A stretch of 37,924 bases of DNA from Microcaldota archaeon. Its GTDB lineage: Archaea; Micrarchaeota; Micrarchaeia; Micrarchaeales; CABMGC01. The stretch spans positions 1 to 37,924 of the forward strand of contig JAJZKW010000010.1 of NCBI GenBank assembly GCA_021803945.1, given 5' to 3'. Position 1 is the first letter of the stretch, and every line of letters begins with the position of its first letter. The position numbers and the translations under genes were made by a program. The notes beneath the pieces were generated by a model. The model did no database searches. It was not told where the DNA came from and saw only the letters and a program-made list of their open reading frames with translations. Positions 19,240-27,874 of this stretch are shown one piece after another.

Positions 19240-19476
19240 GTGGTGTGCCGTAGCCCCTCTTCTGTTTTAGATGGCATTTGACTAAGCGGCTATTACGCCT
19301 TGCATGCTCACTGTATGCGCATCGGCCGTTTCACCTGCACCGGAACGCTCGTATTGTCATGGCTCTTTGTTCCGCAGCAGTGTCGTTTCTGTTCCGAATA
19401 AGGCATTACACCACACATACTCTGCATGGAGAGAGCTTCCTCAATCACATTGGACCGTAAGCCATCCGCACACCAC
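19240..19476 (-). ncRNA. rnpB: RNase P RNA
   Basis: Reverse complement: P1 GTGGTGTGC/GCACACCAC (9 bp); CR-I GAGGAAGCTCTCTC pairs with CR-V ACAGAAGAGGGGCTA as P4 (AGC-[U]-CUCUC/GAGGGGCU, with bulged U); CR-II ACAGAAACGACAC; CR-III AGGTGAAACGGC. TATA box about 25 nt upstream of the P1 5' strand. Confidence 0.9.
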
Positions 19477-19497
19477 GATTAGGATACAAATGCAAAA

Positions 19498-19509
19498 GTA
19501 TATAAAATC
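19498..19509 (-). promoter_or_regulatory. TATA-box promoter of the RNase P RNA gene
   Basis: Reverse strand GATTTTATATAC; centre about 25 nt upstream of the predicted RNA 5' end. Confidence 0.6.
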
Positions 19510-19590
19510 AGAGTGCAAGAATAATGCTATGTTGCCTTCATCCCGGAGCACCGGGCGTGTATTGGCATAATGCTATAAGATGGTGTATAT

Positions 19591-19995
19591 ATGAAATTCA
19601 GGTTTTTGGCTGCGGAACTGGTCCTGTGCATGATCCTGTCAACTGCTGTTTTCTCGCAGTACGGAGGCTCGAATAGCAGCTCTATTCTAGGCCAGTCTTA
19701 CACCCCGCCGTCAAGCTACAGCTTTTTGGTTGCTATCGCACTCATTGTCATAGTATTGCTTGTCGGATTTTCGGTGTTGAAAAATGTGCTGAGCACCGTA
19801 GTACTACTCGTTATACTTTTCATACTGGCTTCGGTGGCGTACAGCTTCTTTGAGACAGGGTCGCTGTCCCTTGGAGGAGCGACAGGGTTTGTATCGAGCA
19901 TAATATCATTCATCGGAAGCTTCTTATCTGCTGCTCATTCTGTTGCTTCTACTGCCAACGCCCTTGCGTCCAGCAGCAACACGGCAATACCGTAG
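19591..19995 (+). CDS. Small predicted membrane protein with signal peptide
   Basis: MKFRFLAAELVLCMILSTAVFS signal-like segment plus further hydrophobic helices. Confidence 0.65.
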   Translation: MKFRFLAAELVLCMILSTAVFSQYGGSNSSSILGQSYTPPSSYSFLVAIALIVIVLLVGFSVLKNVLSTVVLLVILFILASVAYSFFETGSLSLGGATGFVSSIISFIGSFLSAAHSVASTANALASSSNTAIP

Positions 19996-20081
19996 ATACA
20001 AGTAGGCCTTATCCTGGAGAGTACTGCCGGTAAACCGGATTCTGATGCCTATTTTATATTTAGGCCTCTATCTACTATATT

Positions 20082-21461
20082 ATGGATATCAACCTCGCAG
20101 AAGGAGTCGGCATAGACGCACAGTCAGTAGTGACTGGGAGAGGATGCGCGATAGGGCAGAGCGGCTCTGGAAAGTCTTATCTTGCCGGAGTCATTGCTGA
20201 GGGCCTATGCAAGGCAAAGATGCCGTTCTGCGTCATAGACACTGAGGGAGAGTACGGAGCTTTGAAGAAAGTCTTCAACATCATAGTGGTCGGAGGGGAT
20301 AATAAAGACATAGATATCGGGGTGGACTTCCACAGTCTCTTCGAGGCGAGCATAGCCAATGACATTCCGGTGGTGATTGATCTTTCAGATTCAATGGACA
20401 AGGTTTCTGTGGCAAACAGCGCACTCGAAGCGCTTTACAAGACCGAAGACAGGGAAAGGTCGCCTTACTTGGTAATCATTGAGGAAGCAGACATATTCGC
20501 CCCGCAGATTGTAAGTTCAAGGTATAATGTAGTGGAGGAGATAAGCGTGCGCGGAAGGAAGCGCGGCATTGGCCTCTTCATCACCACCCAAAGGCCTGCA
20601 AAGGTCAGCAAGAATGTGCTCGCCCAGTGCTCATACGGATTTGTAGGCAAACTGACCATAGAAAATGACCTTAATGCCATAAGAGTATTGTTCAGTGATA
20701 GGGGCAGGCTGGCGCTTGTAACCAGGCTTGAGGTAGGCGAATTCGTGCCGTTCGGGACGGCCAAGGAAGAGAGGTTCAAAGTGAAGAGCCGCATATCCCA
20801 GCATTCGGGCGAGACACCGTCGATATGGAATGTTGTACAGAAAAACAGCAGAAAAAGCTCGATAATAGGCATGCTGATGGGGCAGGGGACAACAGAGGAA
20901 AAAGCGCCAAAATCTAGAGGCATCCAGGAGATAGACGCATTGCACATGGCATTTGACAAAGAAGCTGCAACCAGATATGCCGAGCGCATAATGAAACGCA
21001 AGTTCATAATATTCGGGGATGCCACAGAGAAGATAGGCGCAGTTGAACTGAGGTACCTGCCTTTTGGATTGTGCAGCATAAGGATACCGACATCGCGCAG
21101 AAACGAGTACCTGGAATACGCATGCCTTTTCAACCGGAGATACGAGCTGACAAAAGTCGGAGAGCGGATAGGATACCTTACTGCAACGGATGCAGCAAAG
21201 CACCCTAAAAATAGCTACAAGGAGTATCTTATAAAGGGCGGCCTTTCTGTTGACAGGATCAAAGCACAAAAGGAGGAGGTCATAAACGGCAGGATGGACA
21301 TGAAGAGGATTAAGAATTCGGTGATGAAATTTTTTCATTCTGCTGCGCTTACTGATCTCAAGATAATCTATATTCCAATATACAGCATAACGCTGAGGGA
21401 AGGGAACAGGATAAGGGTGTTCACGATCGACGGATTACGCGGGAAGCCAATAGTTACGTAA
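20082..21461 (+). CDS. HerA/DUF87-family ATPase
   Basis: Walker A GQSGSGKSYLAGVIAE, Walker B YLVIIEEADIFAP, VRGRKRGIGLFITTQRPAKVSKNVLAQCS. Confidence 0.9.
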   Translation: MDINLAEGVGIDAQSVVTGRGCAIGQSGSGKSYLAGVIAEGLCKAKMPFCVIDTEGEYGALKKVFNIIVVGGDNKDIDIGVDFHSLFEASIANDIPVVIDLSDSMDKVSVANSALEALYKTEDRERSPYLVIIEEADIFAPQIVSSRYNVVEEISVRGRKRGIGLFITTQRPAKVSKNVLAQCSYGFVGKLTIENDLNAIRVLFSDRGRLALVTRLEVGEFVPFGTAKEERFKVKSRISQHSGETPSIWNVVQKNSRKSSIIGMLMGQGTTEEKAPKSRGIQEIDALHMAFDKEAATRYAERIMKRKFIIFGDATEKIGAVELRYLPFGLCSIRIPTSRRNEYLEYACLFNRRYELTKVGERIGYLTATDAAKHPKNSYKEYLIKGGLSVDRIKAQKEEVINGRMDMKRIKNSVMKFFHSAALTDLKIIYIPIYSITLREGNRIRVFTIDGLRGKPIVT

Positions 21462-21561
21462 ACTACTCGCCCTAAATAGTATGGGCTTCCTTGTCGGAAT
21501 TAGGCGACCTGGTTGTCTTTGGTTACTCGGAAAGCCTGCTTGTTTTGGCCCTTTGCTGTGC

Positions 21562-21762
21562 CTAGTCTTTCAAGGCAAGCTCTACATCTTCCTTCCTTAC
21601 AGTCGCGCGCTTTGCGTGAGATGCAAGCTTGACTGCTTTCTTTGCGACATCGTACGCCAGCTTGTTCAGCGCCTCGGATAGTTCCATCGCCGCCTCGTCG
21701 TTGACCCTGTCCGCCCCGGCGCCCTTCAGGATTCGCCTTGCAGCCTGCTTGCTTATTGGCAT
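21562..21762 (-). CDS. Archaeal histone
   Basis: MPISKQAARRILKGAGADRVNDEAAMELSEALNKLAYDVAKKAVKLASHAKRATVRKEDVELALKD: canonical histone fold, 66 aa. Confidence 0.97.
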   Translation of the reverse strand: MPISKQAARRILKGAGADRVNDEAAMELSEALNKLAYDVAKKAVKLASHAKRATVRKEDVELALKD

Positions 21763-21821
21763 GTTGACCAGAATAAGTTTGCATTGAAAGCTTAAAAGAT
21801 TTACTTATATTATTCTTACCG

Positions 21822-22313
21822 TTGATTGGAGTGAAAATCAGGGTGCTCGGCAATGGGGACCTTCCTGCCTTGTCCGAATTCATAATAGATGCATATAAGG
21901 ACTATCCGCTTGCGACGTGGTTTGAGCTGGAGCCGTCTCCGGGTGAGATAGAGCGTATATTCTACAACAAGCTCAGAGGAATTGGATCTCGCACTCTCGT
22001 AGACGTAGTCACGGAGGGCAACGACGCCATAGCAGGGGAGTGCGAGGTGGTCAAGGTGGGCCATGACAGGGGGATCGTAGGCATAATGGTGAGGAAAGAG
22101 TACAGGGGCAAACATATGGGCAGCGACATGCTAATGCTGGCATTGGAGGGTGCAAAGGAGATCGGCATGGCCAGGTTCACTGCTGAAGTTGCAGAAGAGA
22201 ATCTGGATGCGCTTAGGTTTTTCATCAACAACGGCTTCGTGCCCGCGGAGCGCAGGAATATCGAGAAAGGCAAGAAGAGCAGCAGGGTCGTAGTCATGCA
22301 TCGTGAAGGATGA
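21822..22313 (+). CDS. GNAT-family N-acetyltransferase
   Basis: GIVGIMVRKEYRGKHMGSDMLMLALEGAKEIGMARFTAEVAEENLDALRFFINNGF. Start TTG 21822 or nearby GTG. Confidence 0.88.
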   Translation: MIGVKIRVLGNGDLPALSEFIIDAYKDYPLATWFELEPSPGEIERIFYNKLRGIGSRTLVDVVTEGNDAIAGECEVVKVGHDRGIVGIMVRKEYRGKHMGSDMLMLALEGAKEIGMARFTAEVAEENLDALRFFINNGFVPAERRNIEKGKKSSRVVVMHREG

Positions 22314-22359
22314 TAATATGTGTGGCGTAAAACCCGCACAATTCAGGAGCTGGATGACT

Positions 22360-23010
22360 TCATGAATAGTTGAATGCTGGGACTTCGGTGCCGTTGATCC
22401 TGTCCTGCACGACTGTCTGGTTCAGCACGACAACGACATAGTGGCTTGCAGAAGGCATTGTATAATTTATGATCCACGCTTTCGTATAATTAGTCCCGTT
22501 AAGCGCTATTGAACGGAAATAGTTTGCGTAAACATCCACAGCATTTCTTCCATATCTGGATATGAATGCTTCAACCTTTGGTATATGCGCATCGTAACTC
22601 ATCGCTATGGCCACAGGATAAGAGGATATCATGTATGGCAGGTTGGGTTGTATTCCGCCTACCACGCAATTGGAAGTATAAAGGTTCTCAGTGTTGTTCA
22701 CAAGTGTAAATCTTGGATAATCGAAGGAGTAGATATAGTATGAAGGGCAGACCTTCGTGCCGTTTATTATGGCCTGGGCGACTATGTGCCAGCTCCCCTG
22801 GTAGTTGGAAGGTGTTATGTTTGTGGTCACGTTCACTGTTGATCCGGAGAACGAGGAGGTTATGAAGTCCTTGACTTCGGCCGAGGCCTGTGCGCTTGTT
22901 ACCTGCTGCGGAGCCGTCCCTGCGATCGACCTGGCGGCAACCAGTATCACTATTGCTATTATGGCAACAATGAGGACGTTTGTTATCAATCCCATAGTAA
23001 AGAAATCCAT
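22360..23010 (-). CDS. Single-pass exported protein of unknown function
   Basis: MGLITNVLIVAIIAIVILVAARSIAG N-terminal TM and sequon-rich ectodomain. Confidence 0.7.
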   Translation of the reverse strand: MDFFTMGLITNVLIVAIIAIVILVAARSIAGTAPQQVTSAQASAEVKDFITSSFSGSTVNVTTNITPSNYQGSWHIVAQAIINGTKVCPSYYIYSFDYPRFTLVNNTENLYTSNCVVGGIQPNLPYMISSYPVAIAMSYDAHIPKVEAFISRYGRNAVDVYANYFRSIALNGTNYTKAWIINYTMPSASHYVVVVLNQTVVQDRINGTEVPAFNYS

Positions 23011-23091
23011 ATATAAATATATAAAACGTTTACTTCGGCAGGATTGCGCAAGAATAGTATCTTTTATCAGGTTATGCTGGCTGCGCTAGTT

Positions 23092-24240
23092 TTATGGCAT
23101 GTCTTCTGCAAGCGCTTCCTTAAGCGACCTTTTTACAGCGCCGTCCAGATTTATCTCCTTTGCTATCCTTTTGAACGAATCCATGCTGGAGTTCGTCACT
23201 GGATTCTTTGCATTTATTGAGCAGGCATCCTTATATGGTTTTATAGACTCGCCATATGTCCCTATGGACATTGCAATCTTCGTTATCTCTTCCTTGTCAA
23301 ACCCTATGAGCGGCCTGAGCACTGGGATCGAAATGCCATCCTCCTCTGCAGCTATATTTGGCAGGGTCTGCGAAGCCACCTGGCCCAGGCTCTCTCCAGT
23401 GACTATCGCACCTGCGCCTTCCTTCTCTGCTACCTTCTCGGCAAGCCGGAGCATGAATCCCTTTATCATTATGAGCTCGTACCTGCCGCTCTTCAAGGCG
23501 GCCATCTGGAATATGTGGGAGGGTACGTAGTAGCATCGCGGTTTGGGCGAATACTCAGAAAGAATGTCCACTATTTTATGTATCTTCGATGATTTGGCAT
23601 CATCGTTGGATGCAAGGGCGTGCACATGCAGATATACCGGGGTAAGGCCGCGCTTCATTGCATACCATGCAGCAACAGGCGAATCTATGCCCCCTGAAAG
23701 CAGCACTACGCACCTGCCACTGGTGCCTGTAGGCAGGCCTCCGCTCCCCTTGAACCTGTCCGTGAATATCAGCGCTGAGTCTTTCATCACGCTTATGAAA
23801 AGCTCCTTCTCATATCCCTCGAGTGTTGGGACTATCCCAACATGCTCCAGGTCCTTGCACAGTCTTTTTGTTATATCGACAGAATTGAACTTGAAGCCCT
23901 TGTATGCCCGGTGCGCCTTTACTTTCACGCTCTTCACTCCGCTCTCTTTAAGCAGGTAAATGGCAGCCTTTGATATGTGATCCGGATCTGGCACTGTGCT
24001 GCATGCTTCTTCGTATGCGCTGATTCCGAAAACCTTGGATATGCGCTCTTTCATGGCTGCCATTCCTGCCTTCTTTCCTGGAGTGAGAACCAGCCTGTCG
24101 TATTTGTCCTCCAGTTTGAAAGGTATTCCACTAAGCTGCTCGTATATGTTCCTCTTTAGCGCCTTTATGTAATGCCCCCTGTTCCTCCCCCTGAGCCAGA
24201 GCTCTCCGAAGTGCACTATTAGCTGCTTGTCATATGGCAT
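23092..24240 (-). CDS. thiI: ThiI-type tRNA 4-thiouridine synthetase (THUMP + PP-loop, no rhodanese domain)
   Basis: VHFGELWLRGRNRGHYIKAL, CVVLLSGGIDSPVAAWYAMKRG, TGESLGQVASQTLPNI, RPLIGFDKEEI. ATG at 24240; the longer tracked ORF overlaps L24e. Confidence 0.92.
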   Translation of the reverse strand: MPYDKQLIVHFGELWLRGRNRGHYIKALKRNIYEQLSGIPFKLEDKYDRLVLTPGKKAGMAAMKERISKVFGISAYEEACSTVPDPDHISKAAIYLLKESGVKSVKVKAHRAYKGFKFNSVDITKRLCKDLEHVGIVPTLEGYEKELFISVMKDSALIFTDRFKGSGGLPTGTSGRCVVLLSGGIDSPVAAWYAMKRGLTPVYLHVHALASNDDAKSSKIHKIVDILSEYSPKPRCYYVPSHIFQMAALKSGRYELIMIKGFMLRLAEKVAEKEGAGAIVTGESLGQVASQTLPNIAAEEDGISIPVLRPLIGFDKEEITKIAMSIGTYGESIKPYKDACSINAKNPVTNSSMDSFKRIAKEINLDGAVKRSLKEALAEDMP

Positions 24241-24449
24241 GAAACAGATACGCAATAAAAGTATTAAAAGAGACGTATGAAATCCTGGTGCACAGCTTGC
24301 CAAAATCCGAGTAATTATGAATTCACGGCTGCGAATATCCAGAAGTCCAAGCGCTCGTGTATGAAACTGCTGAGGCAGTCCCGTCATTTCCATTCCTTGA
24401 GTAATCGTTTGCGTTTCCGTTGAGAGGCCGGAGGTTCTTCTCCGCTTGA

Positions 24450-24617
24450 TCAGCTTGAAGACCTGTCTGCTATCTCTTTCCTGCTCGCCTTCCTGTTGTG
24501 TACTGTATTGTGCTTGTAGCACCTGTTGGAGCAATAGTATTTGACTGTGCCATTCTTCCTGACATACATCATCCCTGTGCCTTTCTCTATGTCCGCTGTG
24601 CAGTATGCGCAGTTCAT
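24450..24617 (-). CDS. rpl24e: Ribosomal protein L24e
   Basis: Below the track cutoff: MNCAYCTADIEKGTGMMYVRKNGTVKYYCSNRCYKHNTVHNRKASRKEIADRSSS. CxxC...CxxxC zinc motif; directly downstream of S28e. Confidence 0.9.
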   Translation of the reverse strand: MNCAYCTADIEKGTGMMYVRKNGTVKYYCSNRCYKHNTVHNRKASRKEIADRSSS

Positions 24618-24622
24618 ATTGC

Positions 24623-24967
24623 CTACCTAGATCTTATTGGCTTGTCTTCCCTGCTTGTGTCTGGGAGCCTCATTATGTCTCCTATCTGCATCCTTCCGGC
24701 AATGTTCCTCCTTATTACCCTTCCCTTGTCCTTGCCCTCCAGTATCTTGCACATCGCCTGCTTTATCTCCCCGTATATGCCTGTCCGGACAGGTGCAATG
24801 TCAACGATCTCAGACATGTATCCTTCGAACCTCTTCTCCTCTGCTGGCTTCTGCGCTGCCTGGGCCTGCTGTTCCTGGCGGGCTTGGTGCCTTGGAGAGC
24901 TTCCTCTGCGCTCATCCTGCTGGGTCTGCGCATTGTTACCGGTTTCGTTTTTTTGCTCTTCTGCCAT
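24623..24967 (-). CDS. rps28e: Ribosomal protein S28e with a long N-terminal extension
   Basis: EIVDIAPVRTGIYGEIKQAMCKILEGKDKGRVIRRNIAGRMQIGDIMRLPDTSRE core. Confidence 0.9.
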   Translation of the reverse strand: MAEEQKNETGNNAQTQQDERRGSSPRHQARQEQQAQAAQKPAEEKRFEGYMSEIVDIAPVRTGIYGEIKQAMCKILEGKDKGRVIRRNIAGRMQIGDIMRLPDTSREDKPIRSR

Positions 24968-24988
24968 ATATAGCATCGTGTTGTTTTA

Positions 24989-25462
24989 TCAGGCTGCAGG
25001 AGTCGCCTGTGATCCCTTTTCTGCCTTTTGAGGCTTCGGCTTGTCTGGCTTCGCCTCCTTCTTCGCCTCGGGCTTCTGGCTTGGCTTGGATTCTGACGCT
25101 GACTTTCCGGATATCTTTGCAATCACTTCCTTGACCGCCTGCTCGCCGTTGCCTGCCTTTTCTATCGCTATGGCCGAGCATGGCACATTTATGCCAACTG
25201 CATTCCCTATCTCCTGCTTCGTAGGCACATAGACGAACGCTATCTTCTTCTGCTCGCACAGCGTAGGTATGTGCATAACCACCTCCTCTGGCTCGACATC
25301 CTCGGCTATGACCACGAGGGTTGCGAGATTCCTCTCTACGCTCTTGGTCACTTCGTTGATCCCTTTCTTAATGGATCCGTTCTGCTTCGCCAGCCTTATC
25401 GCTTCTAGGGTCTTCTCGGACACTTCCTTCGGCACTTGGAATTTCACATAGGACTTTGACAT
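24989..25462 (-). CDS. rpl7ae: Ribosomal protein L7Ae with a Lys/Pro-rich C-terminal tail
   Basis: GSIKKGINEVTKSVERNLATLVVIAEDVEPEEVVMHIPTLCEQKKIAFVYVPTKQEIGNAVG. Confidence 0.93.
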   Translation of the reverse strand: MSKSYVKFQVPKEVSEKTLEAIRLAKQNGSIKKGINEVTKSVERNLATLVVIAEDVEPEEVVMHIPTLCEQKKIAFVYVPTKQEIGNAVGINVPCSAIAIEKAGNGEQAVKEVIAKISGKSASESKPSQKPEAKKEAKPDKPKPQKAEKGSQATPAA

Positions 25463-25576
25463 ATTTACACCTCGTTTCATTGGTGCAACTAATTGTTGCA
25501 ATTAAAGTAAATATTAATTTAGAGTATAGATATATAAATGAATTGCTTTGCTCCGGATTTGGCAGACCTGGCTTAT

Positions 25577-26791
25577 TCAGGGGATTATTGAGACCCTTAT
25601 GCCGTAATACTGCATGAACTCCATCTCAGCCTGGCTTTTTGCCGCATCCCTGGATGCCGATACCCTTTTAATGCTCTCCCTTATCTCCTCTGCTTCCTGG
25701 GCCGCCTTCCTCTCAGAGCCTCTTGACTCTTCGACTTCTTTGAGGGTCCGCTCAAGCAGCATGATCTCATCGCTTATCCCTGATTTACTGGCATGCATAG
25801 ACCTTAAGGAGGATATAAGGTAATAGATGTCAGAGTCAAGAAGGGAGGTTATCTCTGCGTTCAGGTCGTCCCTGTTCTTGATGTCTATCTTGCCTGCCTC
25901 AGAAAAGCTTTTCAGCTCTTTCACAAGCGCGACAAACTCTGCGTAGCTTGTCTCGTCCTTTATGGCACCTATGGGATCCATTATGAAGTCCCTCAGCCTT
26001 TTCCTGCTCACTGAGAGGTGGTCAAATTTCCTCGCGGCCCTTTCCAATGGGAGGGTAAGCAGGCTTATCTTCGCCGTGAGGTCTGATGCCGTCCTGTCAA
26101 GTGCCACGGACTCAAGCCTTTTTGCGGATATCTTCTTTGATATCTCCTCCTCGCTGCTATGTGCAGCCGCAGCCCCTTCCCTGCCCTGAGGCCCGCTGGC
26201 GGCCTCCAGGCTGCTTTCAAGCATGGCCAGTTCGCTGCTCTGAGCATTTATTTTTGATGCCACTGCCTCCAATGACTTGTATTCTGAAAAATCGCCTGAC
26301 CTCCTGTCAAGCTCCCTCTTGAGGAGCTGCACATGCCTTTCGAGGTCCGAGAACGACTTCTTGAATTCCCTGAGGTGGTTTGAGTAGCAGTAGACCACCT
26401 GCTTGTATGACGCATTCATCCTGAGTATTTCCTGCAGTGCGCCTTCTGCATTCGAGAGGATGGCAAGATACCTTTCGTACGTATTTAGCACGCCTGAGCC
26501 TTCCTGGGAGATCCCCTCAGCTACGCGCTTCAGGGCCTTTGCATATATGGTCTTCTGCGTCTTTATGAGATGTATATTTGGTGAGTAGATGTCTTCCGTG
26601 TACGGCTCTACGTCAAGCGTCTCGAACCTGTCGCACGCATCAAGGAACTGGTTCTTGGATTGAAGCATGCTTTCTGTTATCCTTGCCGCGTGCTCTCCGA
26701 AAGAGCCGAGCTTTTTTTCGAAGGAGGCATTGATCAGCGACCCGAGCCTGTCCAGACTTATACTTTGCGGTGAACCTCTTCCAAAGAACAT
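25577..26791 (-). CDS. Coiled-coil protein of unknown function
   Basis: 404-aa ORF rich in heptad-like Leu/Glu/Lys/Ser patterns; no recognised catalytic motif. Confidence 0.7.
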   Translation of the reverse strand: MFFGRGSPQSISLDRLGSLINASFEKKLGSFGEHAARITESMLQSKNQFLDACDRFETLDVEPYTEDIYSPNIHLIKTQKTIYAKALKRVAEGISQEGSGVLNTYERYLAILSNAEGALQEILRMNASYKQVVYCYSNHLREFKKSFSDLERHVQLLKRELDRRSGDFSEYKSLEAVASKINAQSSELAMLESSLEAASGPQGREGAAAAHSSEEEISKKISAKRLESVALDRTASDLTAKISLLTLPLERAARKFDHLSVSRKRLRDFIMDPIGAIKDETSYAEFVALVKELKSFSEAGKIDIKNRDDLNAEITSLLDSDIYYLISSLRSMHASKSGISDEIMLLERTLKEVEESRGSERKAAQEAEEIRESIKRVSASRDAAKSQAEMEFMQYYGIRVSIIP

Positions 26792-26921
26792 TCTACAACC
26801 GTAAGAAGCGTACTGGAATGGTGGCTTTGGTATTTGTGCATCTTCCAGATTACACTATATGATTACATGAACTCTGGATAAACATATATAAAAGCGGCTC
26901 AGGGGAGTATGGGCTGTGGTT

Positions 26922-27791
26922 TTATGCGAATTGCTTTACAAAGTTATTAATTGTCTGGACGACCCTGTCATCGTCTTTCATATCATATCCGTCGCAGTGG
27001 AAATCTATGTACCCGAAATTTTCGCTGAGATTTAAATCGATTTCTATCCCAAGATCATGCGCAACTTTGCTTGTTATCGAAACGCTGTAATTAATCTCTG
27101 CTTCATTCAGGCGCACGTGATAATGGCCTCCTTTTTCGTCTTCATAATGCTCCACTCTTTTAACTCCAGGAGCGACTTCGTCATCATCAAGCTGCTTGAA
27201 ACCGGTTTTGGCGTGTTCTTCTATCATCTCTCCGAATCTCTTGGTCAATGATGAAACCTCCTTGAATGCCATAGAATCCTTGATTCGTGGGTCTTCAGCG
27301 ACCCTGGCCTCAATCAGTTTTCTCAGCCCACTGAGAACTTCTGATATCCCCAATGTCTTGAGTTCGTATGTATTCAGGCCCAGTGCCATCCCGATGACCC
27401 CGTAGAAATTGGCCAGCCTTCCTTTGGATATGCCTATTGTAGTGTCACTTGGAAGCAACTCAAACAACCAGGTGCTCCCATCAACTATTCCACAATCTAG
27501 CAGTGTGTTCAGGATCTTTTTCTGTACAATGAGAATAGTTTCTGTCTCTATTATTTCGGCTGGTAGGCCTGTTTTGCCCTTGTGCTCGTTATTATCTGCC
27601 TGGTCCTTGCGCGCTGCCTGCTTCAGCATGAGAGATGGGCCTATCTTTTTAAATATCTCTGAAAATGGTTCTGACACATCTTTATGAAAAAGGAATTCTG
27701 GAGGCTGTCCAGGCTTTCCAGTGCCATGATAGAATCCGTAATCACTCCAGCCTTTTTTCCCTTTACCCTCTGGCCTATGAGCTACGGACAC
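26922..27791 (-). CDS. Hypothetical protein (orphan)
   Basis: 289-aa ORF with soluble, acidic composition; no family recognised. Confidence 0.65.
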   Translation of the reverse strand: MSVAHRPEGKGKKGWSDYGFYHGTGKPGQPPEFLFHKDVSEPFSEIFKKIGPSLMLKQAARKDQADNNEHKGKTGLPAEIIETETILIVQKKILNTLLDCGIVDGSTWLFELLPSDTTIGISKGRLANFYGVIGMALGLNTYELKTLGISEVLSGLRKLIEARVAEDPRIKDSMAFKEVSSLTKRFGEMIEEHAKTGFKQLDDDEVAPGVKRVEHYEDEKGGHYHVRLNEAEINYSVSITSKVAHDLGIEIDLNLSENFGYIDFHCDGYDMKDDDRVVQTINNFVKQFA

Positions 27792-27874
27792 GTCACCACT
27801 GAGAAAAAGACCCGCTTATGGTATTTAAAACTATTCTGCAAATTCCCGTTTGCCCTGAAGGCTTGCACCAAGAG

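Noticed and set aside
19278-19570. Plus-strand ORFs of 60 and 88 aa
   Set aside because: They overlap the RNase P RNA gene and its promoter; no protein-like features.
20082-21461. Complete HerA-NurA-Mre11-Rad50 repair operon or an anti-phage HerA system
   Set aside because: Only the HerA-like ATPase is present; neighbours are a membrane protein and a histone, so no repair or defence partner can be supported.
23092-24534. 480-aa version of ThiI in the ORF track
   Set aside because: The extension upstream of 24240 overlaps L24e and lacks homology-like sequence; the ThiI family begins at MPYDKQLIVHFGELWLRGRN.
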